Source of the DNA: a virus
Length of the DNA stretch: 22,411 bases
Reading direction: 5' to 3' (one strand)
Virus record (IMG/VR): IMGVR_UViG_3300035698_012414
Span: 1 to 22,411 of that record
Shown here: positions 21,334-22,411 of the stretch, one piece after another
How positions within the stretch are numbered: the first letter of the stretch is position 1
Layout: each line of letters begins with the position of its first letter
Program-made: the position numbers and the translations under genes
The notes under the pieces: generated by a model
The model's input: only the letters and a program-made list of their open reading frames with translations
Databases searched by the model: none
What the model was told of the DNA's origin: nothing

Positions 21334-21391
21334 GTGGTGCAGGGTCGAGAAGTAATCTTATGACGGAGATAACTGTATAACCCTGCACCAC
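21334..21391. repeat. 12-bp perfect inverted repeat with 34-base spacer
   Basis: GTGGTGCAGGGT (21334-21345) and ACCCTGCACCAC (21380-21391) are exact complements. They lie 18 bases upstream of the minus-strand TATA box and 12 bases beyond the stop of the 40-aa gene. The element is GC-rich against an AT-rich background. It could be a two-site operator, a structured RNA or the end of the upstream transcript; no T tract follows on the minus strand. Confidence 0.7.
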
Positions 21392-21403
21392 TTTAACGTT
21401 GAA

Positions 21404-21526
21404 CTATTCATCCAATACCCATTGAAGTGTGTCTCTGCAACCTGTAATGTAGTCATCATTAGGATATAATTTTAGTATTGTGTTTTCAGCTGCTAATAGT
21501 TTTCTTATTTTTTCTTTTGTTTTCAT
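21404..21526 (-). CDS. 40-aa small protein
   Basis: The ATG at 21526 follows a perfect AAAGGAGG, 7-8 bases upstream, one of the strongest SD sites in the window. It ends with TAG at 21404-21406. The product (begins MKTKEKIRKLLAAENTILKL, ends RDTLQWVLDE) is probably two helices. Its 5' end overlaps the end of the Myb-like gene in another frame. No family is recognised. The SD, in a unit of several small genes, is the main support. Confidence 0.6.
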   Translation of the reverse strand: MKTKEKIRKLLAAENTILKLYPNDDYITGCRDTLQWVLDE

Positions 21527-21743
21527 TATTTTCCTCCTTTGAAGTCATTGCATTAGCTGATAATAACCCTAGTCTTATCAAGAATTTACGTCTTGATTTA
21601 CAACCACCGATAGGCCTTCCTATGATTGTACTAATATCTATCCATGGCTGGTCATCCTGTAACAACTTTATTAGCATTTGGTCCTCTACATGACACCAAA
21701 ATCTTGATTCCCTATTCACTTTAATCGCTTCAATAATACCCAT
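21486..21743 (-). CDS. Myb/SANT-like small DNA-binding protein
   Basis: 85 aa behind GGAGGAGAGA. RFWCHVEDQMLIKLL, then QPWIDISTIIGRPIGGCKSRRKFLIRLG (~14-60) follows the SANT pattern: a helix with acidic residues, Trp before the second helix, and a recognition helix with CKSRR. Viral proteins of this kind act as transcription regulators or guide terminases and nucleases. The C-terminal ~20 residues are a charged, Lys/Asn/Glu tail. The start overlaps the stop of the membrane protein gene (TAATG). A regulatory role is inferred. Confidence 0.6.
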   Translation of the reverse strand: MGIIEAIKVNRESRFWCHVEDQMLIKLLQDDQPWIDISTIIGRPIGGCKSRRKFLIRLGLLSANAMTSKEENNENKRKNKKTISS

Positions 21744-22177
21744 TATTCTTTAATCTCTCCTCCAATGATTGTTACTTTTGCTGTCTCGTTCCACATGTGA
21801 TAATAGTACTCTGCGTCGGAATCGTAAAGCAGGCATCGTATCGTCTGGTTATATGGATCACTGAATTCTAAAGAATCACCATGCATCATGGCGCACCAGT
21901 CATCAGGATTGTCTAAGTAATTAACGAATCCATCAATAATAGAACCATTCCCTATTATTGTTTGGTTCACAAAAAAGATATTAGTATGATTAGCGAAAAC
22001 AATATCGTTACTAGTGTTCCAGTTGCCACTAAAGCCTGTTCTTTCTATAAAACTTTCATGCCACTCTCTTAGTTCTTGAGCTTTAGCATTAGAACTATCA
22101 TTTAGTTTGTCAACACTAATCAATCCAACAATTATTATTAATAAAGCTATTACCATAACCGCTTTTCTTTTACTCAT
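21743..22177 (-). CDS. Signal-anchored protein with seven N-glycosylation sequons
   Basis: 144 aa. A basic start (MSKRKA) precedes one hydrophobic helix (~6-22); the rest would face outside. N-x-S/T sequons occur at Asn26, 54, 63, 71, 77, 110 and 130. Cys95 and Cys115 could form a disulphide. No family is recognised. Archaea N-glycosylate secreted proteins on such sequons, so this is a plausible glycoprotein on the infected cell or virion membrane. The SD is weak (AAGGG), and the start overlaps the zinc-ribbon gene's end, implying coupled translation. Confidence 0.68.
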   Translation of the reverse strand: MSKRKAVMVIALLIIIVGLISVDKLNDSSNAKAQELREWHESFIERTGFSGNWNTSNDIVFANHTNIFFVNQTIIGNGSIIDGFVNYLDNPDDWCAMMHGDSLEFSDPYNQTIRCLLYDSDAEYYYHMWNETAKVTIIGGEIKE

Positions 22178-22322
22178 TTTTTAATACCCTTAGTAATCGT
22201 TCTTGTAACTTACTCCCGCAAAATACACAATTTCCATGATATATATATTTTTCATCCCATACCCCGTCCTCTTCATACTTTTTGACAATCTTGTCACAAA
22301 CAGGGCATCCTGAAGAGTTCAT
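22170..22322 (-). CDS. 50-aa zinc-ribbon protein
   Basis: ATG at 22322 behind AAGGAG (9-12 bases upstream), stop at 22170-22172 overlapping the next gene's start. The product begins MNSSGCPVCDKIVKKYEEDG and later has GNCVFCGSK: two CxxC pairs 22 residues apart, one zinc site, then a basic helix (LQERLLRVLKNE). It could bind DNA, RNA or a protein partner. No closer family can be named. Its place as first visible gene of a unit with a Myb-like protein hints at early regulation. Confidence 0.7.
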   Translation of the reverse strand: MNSSGCPVCDKIVKKYEEDGVWDEKYIYHGNCVFCGSKLQERLLRVLKNE

Positions 22323-22338
22323 TCCTTAATTCTCCTTG

Positions 22339-22372
22339 AAAGGTTCAGATAATAAACATTATACGAACCTTT
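22339..22372. promoter_or_regulatory. 34-bp near-perfect palindrome upstream of the small-gene unit
   Basis: On the plus strand AAAGGTTC (22339-22346) pairs with GAACCTTT (22365-22372) and ATAAT (22349-22353) pairs with ATTAT (22358-22362). Two mismatched bases per side separate them and the loop is 4 bases. It ends 16 bases before the zinc-ribbon start. On the minus strand its centre reads TTTATTAT, a possible TATA box, so it may be an operator over a promoter. A terminator of an upstream left-going gene is the other option. Confidence 0.5.
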
Positions 22373-22411
22373 AGAACTATAAGTCACTCTTCACCCACTT
22401 TATTTCTTCTA

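Noticed and set aside
21334-21391. tRNA-like acceptor stem (GTGGTGC/GCACCAC)
   Set aside because: Only 58 bases, with a continuous 12-bp stem and no D, anticodon or T arms.
13844-22322. Biosynthetic cluster for a ribosomally made peptide
   Set aside because: A radical SAM enzyme and small ORFs are present, but no precursor with a leader/core pattern, protease or exporter is seen; kept only as an option under the radical SAM finding.

Overview
The window looks like part of the genome of a tailed (HK97-fold, siphovirus-like) virus or provirus of an archaeon. The archaeal reading rests on four things. TATA boxes of the form C/G-TTTAWATA-S lie upstream of the transcription units, at 674-683, 5491-5500 and 13059-13068 on the plus strand and 21307-21316 on the minus strand. 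No peptidoglycan hydrolase follows the tail and holin-like genes. One membrane protein is packed with N-glycosylation sequons. There are no obvious -35/-10 promoters. The DNA is AT-rich with the standard code, and most starts have strong AGGAGG-type Shine-Dalgarno (SD) sites. The host cannot be named from this sequence; an AT-rich euryarchaeon or a DPANN-type archaeon would fit.

Right-going morphogenesis half (1-13700). The 3' end of a LamG-like protein gene is followed by a promoter. Then come prohead protease (with a nested in-frame scaffold start), decoration-like protein, HK97 major capsid protein, three small unassigned proteins, head-tail adaptor, head closure and an HK97-gp10-like neck protein. 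A second copy of the same promoter block (5470-5522) starts the tail module: tail terminator, a small unassigned protein, tail tube, tail assembly chaperone with a -1 frameshift on A9, tape measure, hub, a 50-aa protein and two fibre/baseplate-like proteins. A coiled-coil/TM protein (XhlA-like) and a holin-like protein follow. A separately promoted, highly acidic membrane-anchored protein and a stem-loop terminator close this half. Hairpins follow both of the most heavily needed genes, major capsid and tail tube.

Left-going accessory half (13765-22411, mostly minus strand). A tightly overlapping operon starts at a TATA box near 21310. It encodes an AbrB-like small protein, an HNH endonuclease, a GT4, a GT2, a radical SAM/SPASM-like enzyme, a fused double methyltransferase, a PD-(D/E)XK nuclease, a second GT2 and a second GT4. 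Upstream is a second left-going unit of small genes: a zinc-ribbon protein, a signal-anchored protein with seven N-x-S/T sequons, a Myb/SANT-like DNA-binding protein and a 40-aa protein. The two units are separated by a 12-bp inverted repeat, and the second is preceded by a near-perfect palindrome.

Working together: the plus strand builds a head and a long non-contractile tail. The minus-strand operon looks like a virus-encoded glycan assembly and tailoring pathway, acting on the virion, the host surface or nucleic acid. The sequon-rich membrane protein is a candidate acceptor, but that link is inference. Terminase and portal genes would be expected to the left of the window. No tRNA, rRNA, CRISPR array, insertion sequence or integrase was seen.
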